Below are positions 17,725-30,765 of a stretch of DNA of 64,000 nucleotides, in pieces. The notes below the pieces were generated by a model. The model saw nothing but the letters and a program-made list of their open reading frames with translations, was not told the DNA's origin and ran no database searches. Each line of letters begins with the position of its first letter. Within the stretch, counting starts at the first letter, position 1. Made by a program: the position numbers and the translations under genes. Location: positions 310,001 to 374,000 of the forward strand of contig NZ_AUIE01000002.1 in NCBI RefSeq assembly GCF_000423545.1, read 5' to 3'. The DNA is from Metapseudomonas resinovorans DSM 21078. GTDB lineage: Bacteria > Pseudomonadota > Gammaproteobacteria > Pseudomonadales > Pseudomonadaceae.

Positions 17725-18819
17725 GTGCCATCAATCTCCCCTGCCGAGCTGGAAGCTCGACTGCGTCTGCACCACCTCCCCGAACTCGGCCCTGCCCGTT
17801 TCCGTCGCCTGCTGGAAGCCTTCGGCTCCGCGTCCGCTGCCCTCAGCGCGCCGGCTGCCGCGTGGCGTTCCCTGGGCCTGCCGGGAGCCTCCGCCGACCC
17901 GCGGCGCAGCCCGGAAATCCGTGATGCCGCGGCGCGCGCCCTGGCCTGGCTGGAGCAGCCCGGCCACCAGGTGCTGTGTTGGGATGACCCCGCCTACCCC
18001 GCCCTGCTCGCTGAACTGAGCAACGCGCCGCCACTGCTCTATGTCGCCGGCGACGCCACGCTACTGGAGCGTCCGCAGCTGGCGCTGGTTGGCAGCCGCC
18101 GCGCCTCGGCTGCCGGCCTGGATACTGCCCGTGCCTTTGCCCGCAGCCTGGCGGGCGGAGGATTCGTCATCACCAGCGGACTGGCCCTGGGCATCGATGG
18201 CGCGGCCCACCAGGGGACGCTGGAGGTCGGAGGCGCAACGGTGGCGGTGCTCGGGACTGGCCTAGAGCGCATCTACCCCAACCGCCACCGCAGCCTGGCG
18301 GCGCGCATCGTCGATGAAGGCGGTGCGCTGGTATCCGAACTGCCGTTGGACTGCCCCCCGCAACCGGCCAACTTCCCCCGGCGCAATCGCATCATCAGCG
18401 GCCTATCCCTCGGCGTGTTGGTCGTCGAGGCCAGCCCCTCCAGCGGCTCGCTGATCACCGCACGCCTGGCCGCTGAACAGGGCCGTGAGGTCTACGCCAT
18501 TCCCGGCTCCATCCACCATCCCGGCGCGCGCGGCTGTCACCAATTGATCCGCGAAGGCGCGACCCTGGTGGAAAAGGTGGAGGACATCCTTGAGGCGCTG
18601 CGCGGCTGGCAGGTCATGCCTTCGGAGCCCCAGTCCGATGCCCCGACGCAGGGCGACCATCCGCTGCTCGAACTGCTGCGTGCTGCGCCCTACAGCAGCG
18701 AAGGGCTGGCCGCGGCCAGTGGCTGGGAGCTGCCGCGCCTGCTCGCCGAACTCACCGATCTGGAGCTGCTGGGCCGCGTCGCCCGTGAGGCCGGCTGCTG
18801 GGTGCATCGCCAAGGTTGA
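17725..18819 (+). CDS. dprA: DNA-processing protein DprA (Smf)
   Basis: The 364-residue protein loads RecA on incoming single-stranded DNA during transformation. An N-terminal helical SAM-like domain (residues 1-75) precedes the Rossmann core with ALVGSRRASAAG, ITSGLALGIDGAAHQG and NFPRRNRIISGLS. A C-terminal winged-helix domain follows from about residue 300. The start is GTG 17725, with AAGGA nine bases upstream; starts 45-48 bases earlier are open but less likely. Confidence 0.94.
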   Translation: MPSISPAELEARLRLHHLPELGPARFRRLLEAFGSASAALSAPAAAWRSLGLPGASADPRRSPEIRDAAARALAWLEQPGHQVLCWDDPAYPALLAELSNAPPLLYVAGDATLLERPQLALVGSRRASAAGLDTARAFARSLAGGGFVITSGLALGIDGAAHQGTLEVGGATVAVLGTGLERIYPNRHRSLAARIVDEGGALVSELPLDCPPQPANFPRRNRIISGLSLGVLVVEASPSSGSLITARLAAEQGREVYAIPGSIHHPGARGCHQLIREGATLVEKVEDILEALRGWQVMPSEPQSDAPTQGDHPLLELLRAAPYSSEGLAAASGWELPRLLAELTDLELLGRVAREAGCWVHRQG

Positions 18820-18861
18820 GCCCTGTACACTTTGCCGATCCAGTATTGCGGGGAGCGGTTG

Positions 18862-19405
18862 ATGGTCAGCAATTGGCGTGTGCAGCAAGTGGCGCGGGTC
18901 GTGCGTGAAGGTGGTGTGATCGCCTATCCGACCGAGGCGGTCTGGGGGCTGGGTTGCGATCCCTGGAACGAAGACGCGGTGTATCGGCTGCTGGCGCTCA
19001 AGGAGCGTCCCGTGGAGAAGGGGCTGATCCTGGTGGCGGACAACATCCGCCAGTTCGACTTCCTTCTCGAAGGCCTGCCGGACGCCTGGATCGACCAGCT
19101 CGCCAGCAGCTGGCCCGGCCCGAACACCTGGCTGGTGCCGCACCAGGACCTGCTGCCCGAATGGATTACCGGCCAGCACGACAGCGTCGCCCTGCGCGTC
19201 AGCGACCACCCCTTGGTACGCGACCTCTGCGCCCACACCGGGCCGCTGGTATCCACTTCCGCCAACCCGTCTGGCCGCCCCGCCGCCTACTCGCGCCTGC
19301 GCGTGCAGCAGTATTTCGGCGACGAGCTGGACGCGGTGCTGGGCGGCGCCCTTGGCGGGCGTCGCAATCCCAGCGTGATCCGCGACCTGGTCAGCGGCCG
19401 CGTGC

Positions 19406-19416
<11 letters not shown>
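18862..19416 (+). CDS. tsaC: Threonylcarbamoyl-AMP synthase
   Basis: The 184-residue YrdC-domain enzyme makes threonylcarbamoyl-adenylate from Thr, bicarbonate and ATP for the t6A37 modification of ANN-decoding tRNAs. Family sequence includes [32 protein letters not shown] and [11 protein letters not shown]. The ATG 18862 start fits family length. Its last 11 bases overlap the convergent qor gene. Confidence 0.95.
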
Positions 19417-21438
<2,022 letters not shown>

Positions 21439-21439
<1 letters not shown>

Positions 21440-22263
21440 TGGATAGCTACTGCGTCTTCGGCAACCCCATCGGCCACAGCAAGTCGCCGCTGATCCACCG
21501 CCTGTTCGCGGAGCAGACTGGCCAGCAGCTTACGTACGAAGCCGTACTGGCGCCGCTGGACGACTTCACCGGTTGTGCCCGCCAGTTCTTCGAAACCGGC
21601 AAGGGCGGCAACGTCACCGTGCCGTTCAAGGAACAGGCCTATCAACTCGCCGGTAGCCTCAGCGCCCGCGCCCAACGTGCCGGCGCGGTGAACACCCTGA
21701 AAAAGCTCGATGACGACAGCCTGCTCGGTGACAACACCGACGGCGCCGGGCTGGTGCGCGACCTCACCCGCAACGCCGGTCTGAGTCTCAGCGGCAAACG
21801 CATCCTGCTGTTGGGTGCCGGTGGCGCCGCGCGCGGGGTGATCGAGCCGATCCTCGCGGAAAAGCCGGCGGCCCTGGTGATTGCCAACCGCACCGTGGAA
21901 AAGGCCGAAGCCCTGGCTCAGTTGTTCGCTGAACTGGGCCCTGTTTCCGCCAGTGGTTTCGACTGGCTGGAAGAGCCGGTGGACCTGATCATCAACGGCA
22001 CCTCGGCAAGCCTTGCCGGTGATCTGCCGCCCATCTCGCCCAGCCTGATCAAGCCAGGTCACACCGTCTGCTACGACATGATGTACGGCAAGGAAATGAC
22101 TGCCTTCAACCGTTGGGCCGCCGAGCAAGGTGCCGCGCGTACCCTGGATGGCCTGGGCATGCTGGTGGAGCAGGCGGCCGAAGCCTTCCTGCTCTGGCGC
22201 GGCGTACTGCCCGACAGCGGCCCGGTGCTGGTCGAACTGCGTCGGCAGCTGGCGCAAGGCTGA
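21439..22263 (+). CDS. aroE: Shikimate dehydrogenase
   Basis: The 274-residue NADPH-dependent enzyme converts 3-dehydroshikimate to shikimate for aromatic amino acids. The substrate-site sequence [19 protein letters not shown], catalytic GNVTVPFKE (Lys) and [11 protein letters not shown] are intact. The NADP-binding motif is [12 protein letters not shown]. It is translationally coupled to hemF. Confidence 0.97.
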
Positions 22264-22293
22264 CTGCAGGAGCGAGGGTTAGGCTGAGCTTTT

Positions 22294-22378
22294 GGATGGG
22301 TCGGGCGGCGTTCCGCGAGCGGAGCGATACCCATGCTGCTGCGCAGAGTTTGATGGGTATCGCAGGCTCCACCCATCC
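22294..22378. repeat. Nested palindromic intergenic repeat
   Basis: Outer arms GGATGGGT (22294-22301) and ACCCATCC (22371-22378) enclose inner arms GCGATACCCAT (22324-22334) and ATGGGTATCGC (22352-22362). The nested structure fills the gap between aroE and the convergent sulP gene. It looks like a dispersed intergenic repeat; it could also act as a bidirectional terminator. Confidence 0.6.
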
Positions 22379-22384
22379 TACAGG

Positions 22385-23944
22385 TCAACTCTCGATCAGC
22401 AGGCCGCTGCTCTCGCCTTCCAGCTTGCGCAGCTCTCGCTCCACTTGTGGCCTGGCCCGGCGCAGCACCAGGCGGCGCCCTTCCCCGCCCAGGCGCCGCG
22501 CTTCGTCGTGGAGCATGCTCACGCCGGCGTAGTCGATGAAGTTCACATGGTGGGCGTCCAGCACCAGGCGCCCGGCGCGGCTGCGCTGAATCAGCTTTTG
22601 CAGGTACGGACAGGCGCCGAAGAAGATCGACCCTTCGATGCGCAGTACTTCGGCATCCCCCTCCTTCGCCTGCAGCACCCGTGGCTGCGAAGTGCGTTTC
22701 AGGTAGAAGAACAACGAGGCCAGCACCCCGGCGTAGATGGCCGTCTGCAACTCCAGCAGCAGCGTCGCGATGCAGGTCAGCGCCATTACCGCGAACTCTG
22801 CCCGGCTGACCCGCCAGAGCTGGCGCACACTGCGCCTGTCCAGCAGCCCCCAGCAAATCAGCAGGATGCTCGCCGCCATCGCCGGCAGTGGGATGTGGGC
22901 GATCAGCCGAGCACCCAGCAAGGCGAACAGTGCCACCCAGAGCGCCGAAAACACGCCGGCCAGCGGCGATTGGGCGCCGGCCTGGAGATTCAGCGCGGAA
23001 CGTGTGAAAGAGCCTGCCGAGAGGTAGCCGGAGAACCAGGCACCGATCAGGTTGGACAGGCCCTGGCCACGGCTTTCCTGGTTGGCATCCAGCACCTGTC
23101 GCGATTGGCTGGCGAGGGCGCGGGCGATGGACAGGCTGGTGACCAGACCGAGCAGGCCGCACGCCACGGCCGATGGCAGCAGGTGCAGCACGTCCTCGGC
23201 GTCGATACGAATCGAGGCAAGCGGCGGCAGGCTACCGCTGAAGGGGTGCACCCGTTCGACGCCAGCGAAGGTGGTGGGCAGCGCCAGCACCAGGAGGCTG
23301 CCGCCGATAATGCCGATCAGCAGCGCCGGCAGGCGCGGCCACAGGCTGCGCACCAGGACGGAAAGACCGAAGGTGAAGGCCGCCACTGCCAGCGATGGCC
23401 AGTGCACTTCGCGCACATGTCTGGCCAACTCCAGAGCGCTCTGCCAGGCCGTGGCGCGCCCCTCCAGATTGGCCAGGCCGAGCAGGTTGGGTACCTGGCC
23501 GAGGGCGATCACCAATGCCGCACCCAGGGTGAAGCCGAGTACCACCGACTGGGAGACGAAGTTGGCCAGGGAGCCAAAACGCAGAATGCCCAGCAGCCAT
23601 TGGAAGGCGCCGGCGAGAAACGTCAGCAACAGCACCAGCCCGATGTAGTCCTGGCTACCCGGCAGGGCCAGCGGGCTGACGCTGGCGAAGAGCACGACCG
23701 AAATGGCTGCGGTCGGTCCGCAGATCAAGTGCCGCGACGACCCCCAGAGGCAGGCGATGATCACCGGCACCACCGCAGCATAGAGCCCGTACTCCGCCGG
23801 CAGCCCGGCGATCAGCGCGTAGGCGATGGACTGCGGCAGGGCGAGGATGGCGCCGGTCAGGCCCACCAGTGCGTCGCGACCGAGGCTGCGGGGACGCGTT
23901 GCGGGTAGCCAGTGCAGGAAGGGAAAGAGGTCGGCGAATTTCAC
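22385..23944 (-). CDS. SulP-family sulfate permease with STAS domain
   Basis: The 519-residue inner-membrane transporter has about eleven hydrophobic segments. It carries the family sequence ALPQSIAYALIAGLPAEYGLYAAVV (first 20: ALPQSIAYALIAGLPAEYGL) near the N-terminus. A C-terminal STAS domain starts about residue 400, with LVLDAHHVNFIDYAGVSML. The start is set at GTG 23944 (MKFADLFPFLHW) because the upstream open frame runs into a repeat. The choline sulfatase cluster next door releases sulfate, so sulfate is a plausible substrate. Confidence 0.85.
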   Translation of the reverse strand: MKFADLFPFLHWLPATRPRSLGRDALVGLTGAILALPQSIAYALIAGLPAEYGLYAAVVPVIIACLWGSSRHLICGPTAAISVVLFASVSPLALPGSQDYIGLVLLLTFLAGAFQWLLGILRFGSLANFVSQSVVLGFTLGAALVIALGQVPNLLGLANLEGRATAWQSALELARHVREVHWPSLAVAAFTFGLSVLVRSLWPRLPALLIGIIGGSLLVLALPTTFAGVERVHPFSGSLPPLASIRIDAEDVLHLLPSAVACGLLGLVTSLSIARALASQSRQVLDANQESRGQGLSNLIGAWFSGYLSAGSFTRSALNLQAGAQSPLAGVFSALWVALFALLGARLIAHIPLPAMAASILLICWGLLDRRSVRQLWRVSRAEFAVMALTCIATLLLELQTAIYAGVLASLFFYLKRTSQPRVLQAKEGDAEVLRIEGSIFFGACPYLQKLIQRSRAGRLVLDAHHVNFIDYAGVSMLHDEARRLGGEGRRLVLRRARPQVERELRKLEGESSGLLIES

Positions 23945-23960
23945 GTCGGGTGAGGCTCTC

Positions 23961-24057
23961 GTAGGGGCGAATTCATTCGCCAGGCAGGCCGAAGGCCTGC
24001 CATTCGGGATCAACGGGGGGCAACTGCGCCGCCCTTGGCGAATGAATTTTCCCCTAC
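23961..24057. repeat. Inverted repeat, GTAGGGGCGAATTCATTCGCC family
   Basis: The left arm GTAGGGGCGAATTCATTCGC begins at 23961. The right arm at 24037-24057 is its near-perfect complement (GGCGAATGAATTTTCCCCTAC with one additional mismatch). The 55-base spacer carries a smaller palindrome, GGCAGGCC/GGCCTGCC. Half-sites of the same family flank the composite elements at 35813 and 53004. Confidence 0.6.
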
Positions 24058-24073
24058 AGGGTCAGTTCGTCGT

Positions 24074-25000
24074 TCAGAGCTTTGCCTTCACCGCTGCCAA
24101 CCCATCACCACCATCGCGGGTGGTGACGCCCTGCAACCAGCCGTCAATCACCGCCGGGTTGGCCTTGAGCCAGGTCTTGATGGCCGCGTCGTTGTCGGCG
24201 TTGCTGTTGAGCACCTGGTCCATGATGGCGTTCTCCATCTCCTGGGTGAACTGCAAATTGGCCAGAAGCTTGCCCACGTTCGGGCACTGGGCGGCGAAGC
24301 CCTTGCGCGCCAGGGTGTTCACACTGCCGCTCTCGCCGAAGTACTTCTCACCGCCCTTGAGGTAGGCCATGTCGTACTGCACGTTCATCGGGTGCGGTGT
24401 CCAGCCGAGGAACACCACGAACTGCTCACGCTTTACCGCCCGGCCTACCTGCACCAGCATCGCCTGCTCGCTGGACTCCACCAGCTTCCAGTCGCCCAGA
24501 CCGAACTCATCCTTGGCGATCATCTGCCGGATCGATTCGTTGGCGGGTGAGCCAGAAGCGATGCCGTAGAGCTTGCGGTCGAACTTGTCGGCGAACTTGT
24601 CCAGGTCGGCAAAGGTTTTCACGCCCGCATCAAAGGCATAACGCGGAACGGCCAGGGTGTACTCGGTGCCGGAGAGGTTCTGCGCCACTTTGTCGACGCT
24701 GCCGGCGGCAACGAATTTGTCGTAGTTGCTCTGCTGGGCTGGCATCCAGTTGCCGAGGAAGGCGTCGATCTGCCCCTTGTGCAGACCCGCGAAGATGATC
24801 GGCACCGCCAAGGTCGAGGTTTCGGTGCGATAGCCCAGGCCGTCGAGGAGGAAGCGCGCCACGCCATTGGTCACGGCGATATCGCTCCAGCCCGGATCGC
24901 CCAACTTCACCGTGGCGCAACTGGCGTCCTCCGCCTGGACGTTGAACGCCAGACTGGCCAGCAGCACGCCGCCGGCAAGCACCGCATTGATCGTCTTCAT
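24074..25000 (-). CDS. betX: Choline ABC transporter substrate-binding protein (BetX/ChoX-like)
   Basis: The 308-residue periplasmic protein has a signal peptide cut near residue 23 (ASLAFNVQAED). The body resembles the quaternary-amine OpuAC fold, with LGDPGWSDIAVTNGVARFLL, FLGNWMPAQQSN and VVFLGWTPHPMNVQYDM. The aromatic-rich NWMP and GWTPHPMN segments are typical choline-box residues. It has GAGGAA before its ATG and lies 24 bases downstream of betC on the same strand. No permease or ATPase gene is adjacent, so it must work with a transporter elsewhere. Confidence 0.85.
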   Translation of the reverse strand: MKTINAVLAGGVLLASLAFNVQAEDASCATVKLGDPGWSDIAVTNGVARFLLDGLGYRTETSTLAVPIIFAGLHKGQIDAFLGNWMPAQQSNYDKFVAAGSVDKVAQNLSGTEYTLAVPRYAFDAGVKTFADLDKFADKFDRKLYGIASGSPANESIRQMIAKDEFGLGDWKLVESSEQAMLVQVGRAVKREQFVVFLGWTPHPMNVQYDMAYLKGGEKYFGESGSVNTLARKGFAAQCPNVGKLLANLQFTQEMENAIMDQVLNSNADNDAAIKTWLKANPAVIDGWLQGVTTRDGGDGLAAVKAKL

Positions 25001-25024
25001 GCCTTCGTTCCTCGCAAGAGTGGG

Positions 25025-26530
25025 TCAGGGTTGGGGGAAACGCGCGCGGCGTTCCAGGTCATCCAGGTCGATGTGATTGCGCATGTACTGCTGGCTGGCG
25101 TCGACGAAGGGTTGGTGGTCCCAGCTCTTCAGCTTGCCATGGGTCAGCGCTTCGGCGACGAAGCGGCGGCGGCGCTGGCTGGCGATGGTCGCCTCGGCGA
25201 TAGCTGCCAGGTCCCAGCGTGCCCGCGCCTCGTCGAGAAAGGCTGTCAGCAGCGTCTGGTGATCCGCTGAGGTGGCCAGGTTCTCCAGCTCCTGCGGGTC
25301 GTTGGCGAGGTCGAGGAGCAGGCAGGGGTCTTCTTCGGAAAAGATGAACTTGTACTGGCCGCGGCGGATCATCATCAGCGGGCTCGTGGTGCCTTCGGCC
25401 ATGTACTCGCCCAGCACTTCGTCGTGCCCGCCCCGGCCCTGGAGGTGGGACAACAGCGAGCGGCCATCCAGCGGCAGGCTGTTGTCGAGTTCACCGCCGG
25501 CCAGTTCTACCAGGGTGGGCAGCAGGTCGACCGTGGAGACGGATTCGCTCACCCGTTGCGCCTGGAAGCGGCTAGGCGCGTGGACCAGCAGCGGCACGCG
25601 GGCCGCCATCTCGAACCAGTGCATCTTGTACCAGAGGCCGCGCTCGCCAAGCATGTCGCCGTGGTCGCCGGAGAAGACGACGATGGTGTCCTCGGCCAAC
25701 TGGCACTCGTTCAGGGTCTTCAGCAATGCGCCGATCTGGTCGTCCACATAGCTGCAGGCACCGAAGTAGGCACGGCGTGCATCACGGATCTTCGCCTCCG
25801 GCAGCGGCTTGCCCCAGAGGTCGATGACCTTGAGCAGGCGCTGGCTGTGCGGGTCCTGCTCGGCATCGGCGAACTGCACGCGCGGCAACGGGATGTCAGC
25901 GTCGTCGTAGCGGTCCCAATACTCTGCCGGGATGGTGTAAGGGTCGTGGGGATGGGTCAGCGAGACAGTCAGGCAGAAGGGCTGCCCGGCACGCTCGCGA
26001 ACATGGTCGTAGAGGTACTGGCGCGCCTTGAACACCACCTCGTCGTCGAAATCCAGCTGGTTGGTGCGCACGCAGGGGCCAGCTTGCAGCACGGAGGACA
26101 TGTTGTGGTACCAGCTCGGGCGAACGTCCGGTTCGTCCCAGTTCACGGCCCAGCCGTAGTCGGCGGGGTAGATGTCGCTGGTCAAGCGCTCCTCGTAGCC
26201 GTGCAACTGGTCCGGGCCACAGAAATGCATCTTGCCCGACAGTGCCGTGCGATAACCCAGTCGGCGCAGGTAGTGGGCGTAAGTGGGCACGTCGGCCGGG
26301 AAGTCGGCCGCGTTGTCGTAGGCGCCAATCTTCGACGGCAGCTGACCGCTTACCAGGGTAAAGCGCGAGGGCGCACACAGCGGACTGTTGCAGTAGGCCG
26401 AGTCGAACACCACGCCTTCCGCGGCGAGGCGCGACAGGTTCGGCATCTTGATGGGGGAAGGGGCGTAGAAGGGCAGCATCGGCGCTGCCATCTGGTCGGC
26501 CATGATGAAGAGGATGTTGGGACGTTTCAT
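25025..26530 (-). CDS. betC: Choline-sulfatase
   Basis: The 501-residue sulfatase hydrolyses choline-O-sulfate to choline and sulfate. The N-terminal metal site PNILFIMADQM and the formylglycine motif CAPSR in NSPLCAPSRFTLVSG are intact. FSGDHGDMLGERGLWYKMHW is the late metal-binding block. The C-terminal EALTHGKLKSWDHQPF is typical of BetC. The start MKRPNILF is preferred over an ATG five codons earlier. It is divergent from its LysR regulator. Confidence 0.95.
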   Translation of the reverse strand: MKRPNILFIMADQMAAPMLPFYAPSPIKMPNLSRLAAEGVVFDSAYCNSPLCAPSRFTLVSGQLPSKIGAYDNAADFPADVPTYAHYLRRLGYRTALSGKMHFCGPDQLHGYEERLTSDIYPADYGWAVNWDEPDVRPSWYHNMSSVLQAGPCVRTNQLDFDDEVVFKARQYLYDHVRERAGQPFCLTVSLTHPHDPYTIPAEYWDRYDDADIPLPRVQFADAEQDPHSQRLLKVIDLWGKPLPEAKIRDARRAYFGACSYVDDQIGALLKTLNECQLAEDTIVVFSGDHGDMLGERGLWYKMHWFEMAARVPLLVHAPSRFQAQRVSESVSTVDLLPTLVELAGGELDNSLPLDGRSLLSHLQGRGGHDEVLGEYMAEGTTSPLMMIRRGQYKFIFSEEDPCLLLDLANDPQELENLATSADHQTLLTAFLDEARARWDLAAIAEATIASQRRRRFVAEALTHGKLKSWDHQPFVDASQQYMRNHIDLDDLERRARFPQP

Positions 26531-26641
26531 CGCTCGCTTATCCATACTGTCGAATTATGCGAAAGTGCTGGAGACGATGATTGCGTCAGCGATCCAACTG
26601 GTAAACCGCACAGCGGAACATGACTCGGATAAGCAAACGTT

Positions 26642-27595
26642 ATGGTAGAGCTTCACTCTGAACTGTCCCTGGACCTGCTGCGGGTGTTCGAGTCCGCTGC
26701 CCGCCATCTCAGTTTCACCGCTGCCGCCGTGGAGCTGGGCACTACGCAGCCTGCGGTGAGCCAGCAGATCCAGCGTCTGGAAAAGCAGTTGGCGACCCGC
26801 CTGTTCGACCGCGTCTACCGCGGCATCGAACTCACTGACGCCGGCCGCCTGTTGTTCCTGCATGTGCAGGAGGGCTTGCAAAGCATCAATGCCGGACTCG
26901 ATGCCATCGGCTCGCGACCGCAGCACGAGGTACTGCAGGTGGCCACCGACTTCGCCTTCGCCGCCTACTGGCTGATGCCGCGTCTGCATCGCTTTCACGA
27001 GGCCAACCCGGAAATCGATGTCAGCATCGTCACCAGCGACCGCACCATGAACATGCTGCGTTCGGAAGTGGACATCGCCATTGCCTTTGGCGACGGCCGC
27101 TTCAAGCACGGCGAGGCGCTGCTGTTGTTCCGCGAGGAGGTCTTCCCCATCGCCAGTCCGCGCCTGCTGGCCGGGCGTGACCAGCCGCTGCCGGTGGCGG
27201 CCCTGGCCGAGTTGCCGCTGCTGCACCTCAAACCCGAAGTGCGTACCCGTTGGTTCGACTGGAATGCGCTGTTTCGCGAACTCGGGATCGCCCAGCCGCC
27301 AGGTTCGGGCATGCTGCGCTTCGACAACTACACCCTGTTGATCCAGGCCGCCATCGCCGGCCAGGGCGTGGCCATCGGCTGGCGCTATCTGGTGGACGAC
27401 CTGCTCGACCAGGGCCTTCTGGCGCGCGTGCTGGACACCAGCGTCAGCTCGGAATTCGGTTATTACCTGGTGCAGCCTGAGCGCAAGCGTCGCGCACGGC
27501 TGATGAAGTGCTTCGTCGACTGGTTGCAGCAGGAGCTGGGCGACGAAGCCCGCCAGGCCCAGCTCATCAGGCATCGGGAAGGAATCGCCATATGA
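26642..27595 (+). CDS. LysR-family regulator of choline sulfate use
   Basis: The 317-residue LysR protein has an N-terminal winged helix-turn-helix (residues 8-65, LSFTAAAVELGTTQPAVSQQ) and an inducer-binding domain (about 95-295). It is divergent from betC across a 111-base gap, the classic LysR arrangement, and corresponds to PA0032. By position it should activate betC-betX in response to choline sulfate or a product. Its stop overlaps the next gene by four bases. Confidence 0.88.
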   Translation: MVELHSELSLDLLRVFESAARHLSFTAAAVELGTTQPAVSQQIQRLEKQLATRLFDRVYRGIELTDAGRLLFLHVQEGLQSINAGLDAIGSRPQHEVLQVATDFAFAAYWLMPRLHRFHEANPEIDVSIVTSDRTMNMLRSEVDIAIAFGDGRFKHGEALLLFREEVFPIASPRLLAGRDQPLPVAALAELPLLHLKPEVRTRWFDWNALFRELGIAQPPGSGMLRFDNYTLLIQAAIAGQGVAIGWRYLVDDLLDQGLLARVLDTSVSSEFGYYLVQPERKRRARLMKCFVDWLQQELGDEARQAQLIRHREGIAI

Positions 27596-27960
27596 CCCAG
27601 ACACTCACCCCCCGGATCAAGGGTTTCCACGCCCATGTCTACTTCGATGCCGACAGCCTCGACCAGGCCCGCGTGCTCTGCGAGGAGGCTGCCCGGCGCT
27701 TTCCGCTGAAGATGGGCCGTGTCCACGAAAAGCCCGTTGGCCCGCATCCCGACTGGAGCTGCCAGCTGGCGTTCAAGCCCGAGTTGTTTGGCGAGGTGAT
27801 CCCCTGGCTGGCGCTGCACCGCGACGGACTCACCGTGCTGGTGCACCCCATTACCGGCAGCGACCTGCGCGACCACCGCGACTACCCGATGTGGATGGGT
27901 ACGATGCGGCCGCTGGACTTGTCGGGTCTCGAAGACGGCACGATCGAGTACGACCTCTGA
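27592..27960 (+). CDS. DOPA 4,5-dioxygenase-family protein
   Basis: The 122-residue protein has the small fold of DOPA dioxygenase-like enzymes. Histidines in GFHAHVYFD, VGPHPDWSCQ and LVHPITGSDLRDH are likely metal ligands. The ATG overlaps the LysR stop (ATGA) and so is coupled to it. Substrate is unknown; extradiol cleavage is only a family expectation. The link to choline sulfate is unclear. Confidence 0.85.
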   Translation: MTQTLTPRIKGFHAHVYFDADSLDQARVLCEEAARRFPLKMGRVHEKPVGPHPDWSCQLAFKPELFGEVIPWLALHRDGLTVLVHPITGSDLRDHRDYPMWMGTMRPLDLSGLEDGTIEYDL

Positions 27961-27964
27961 TCGT

Positions 27965-27982
27965 GGTGGGCTGAAGCCCACC
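27965..27982. repeat. REP palindrome left of the RAYT gene
   Basis: GGTGGGCTGAAGCCCACC is an 18-base near-palindrome. An identical copy lies on the other side of the transposase gene at 28552-28569, and a one-base variant at 61642-61659. Confidence 0.8.
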
Positions 27983-27994
27983 GAAGAAATTCGA

Positions 27995-28519
27995 TTACTC
28001 ACCGAACTTCCCGTTCAGCTCACCGATACCTGCCCAATCCTCCGGTAGCAAGCCAGCGCGGACATAACGGTGGAAACTCGAGTAAGGCCACGCTTTGACG
28101 CGAGCGACCAGCCCATGTTTCACCGGATTGTGATGGATGTAGTCGATATGGCGATTCAGGTCGGCTTCATCGCGAATCTGGTGCTCCCAGAAGCGTCGTT
28201 GCCAGATGCCTTTCTCCCGTTTCCTTGCCTTGCTCTCGGAACGATTGGTGGCGGGAATGGCCATTGAGAACTGACTCTTGATCAGGCTCCAGCGGTGGGA
28301 GTAGTCGGCGTTCCCTTCCGGCAAGGTCCAAATCGCATGCAGATGGTCCGGCAAGACGCAAATGGCGGTGGTCTTGAATGGCGACCGCTCAACGGCCAGG
28401 GTGTAGGCCTGTCGGAGTTGGTCGATGGAGTCGGTCAGCAGGGTGGAACGTCGGTCGGCCAAGGTGACCGTGAAGAAGTAAGTGCCGCCTGGAACCAGGC
28501 TGCGGCGATAGTTCGACAT
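27995..28519 (-). CDS. REP-associated tyrosine transposase (RAYT)
   Basis: The 174-residue protein belongs to the IS200-related Y1 HUH transposases that move or maintain REP elements. The HUH motif is in VLPDHLHAIWTLPEGNADY, and the family sequence HIDYIHHNPVKHGLV lies further on. The frame is intact and family-length, so it may be active. Identical REP palindromes flank it (27965 and 28552), the usual RAYT arrangement. It separates the dioxygenase gene from trpA. Confidence 0.92.
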   Translation of the reverse strand: MSNYRRSLVPGGTYFFTVTLADRRSTLLTDSIDQLRQAYTLAVERSPFKTTAICVLPDHLHAIWTLPEGNADYSHRWSLIKSQFSMAIPATNRSESKARKREKGIWQRRFWEHQIRDEADLNRHIDYIHHNPVKHGLVARVKAWPYSSFHRYVRAGLLPEDWAGIGELNGKFGE

Positions 28520-28551
28520 GGCAATCCGTTGCCTCGTGTTCGCGTCTGCTT

Positions 28552-28597
28552 GGTGGGCTGAAGCCCACCCTACGGATCATTCCGCATGGGTGGGCTG
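28552..28597. repeat. REP palindrome right of the RAYT gene, with a half-site
   Basis: GGTGGGCTGAAGCCCACC (28552-28569) is identical to the copy at 27965. A half-site GGGTGGGCTG follows at 28588-28597 in the gap before the trpA stop. Confidence 0.75.
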
Positions 28598-28602
28598 GTT
28601 GC

Positions 28603-30725
<2,123 letters not shown>

Positions 30726-30765
30726 TTAGATTGCTTGAATCTGTCAGTAAAACTCACGGATTGTC

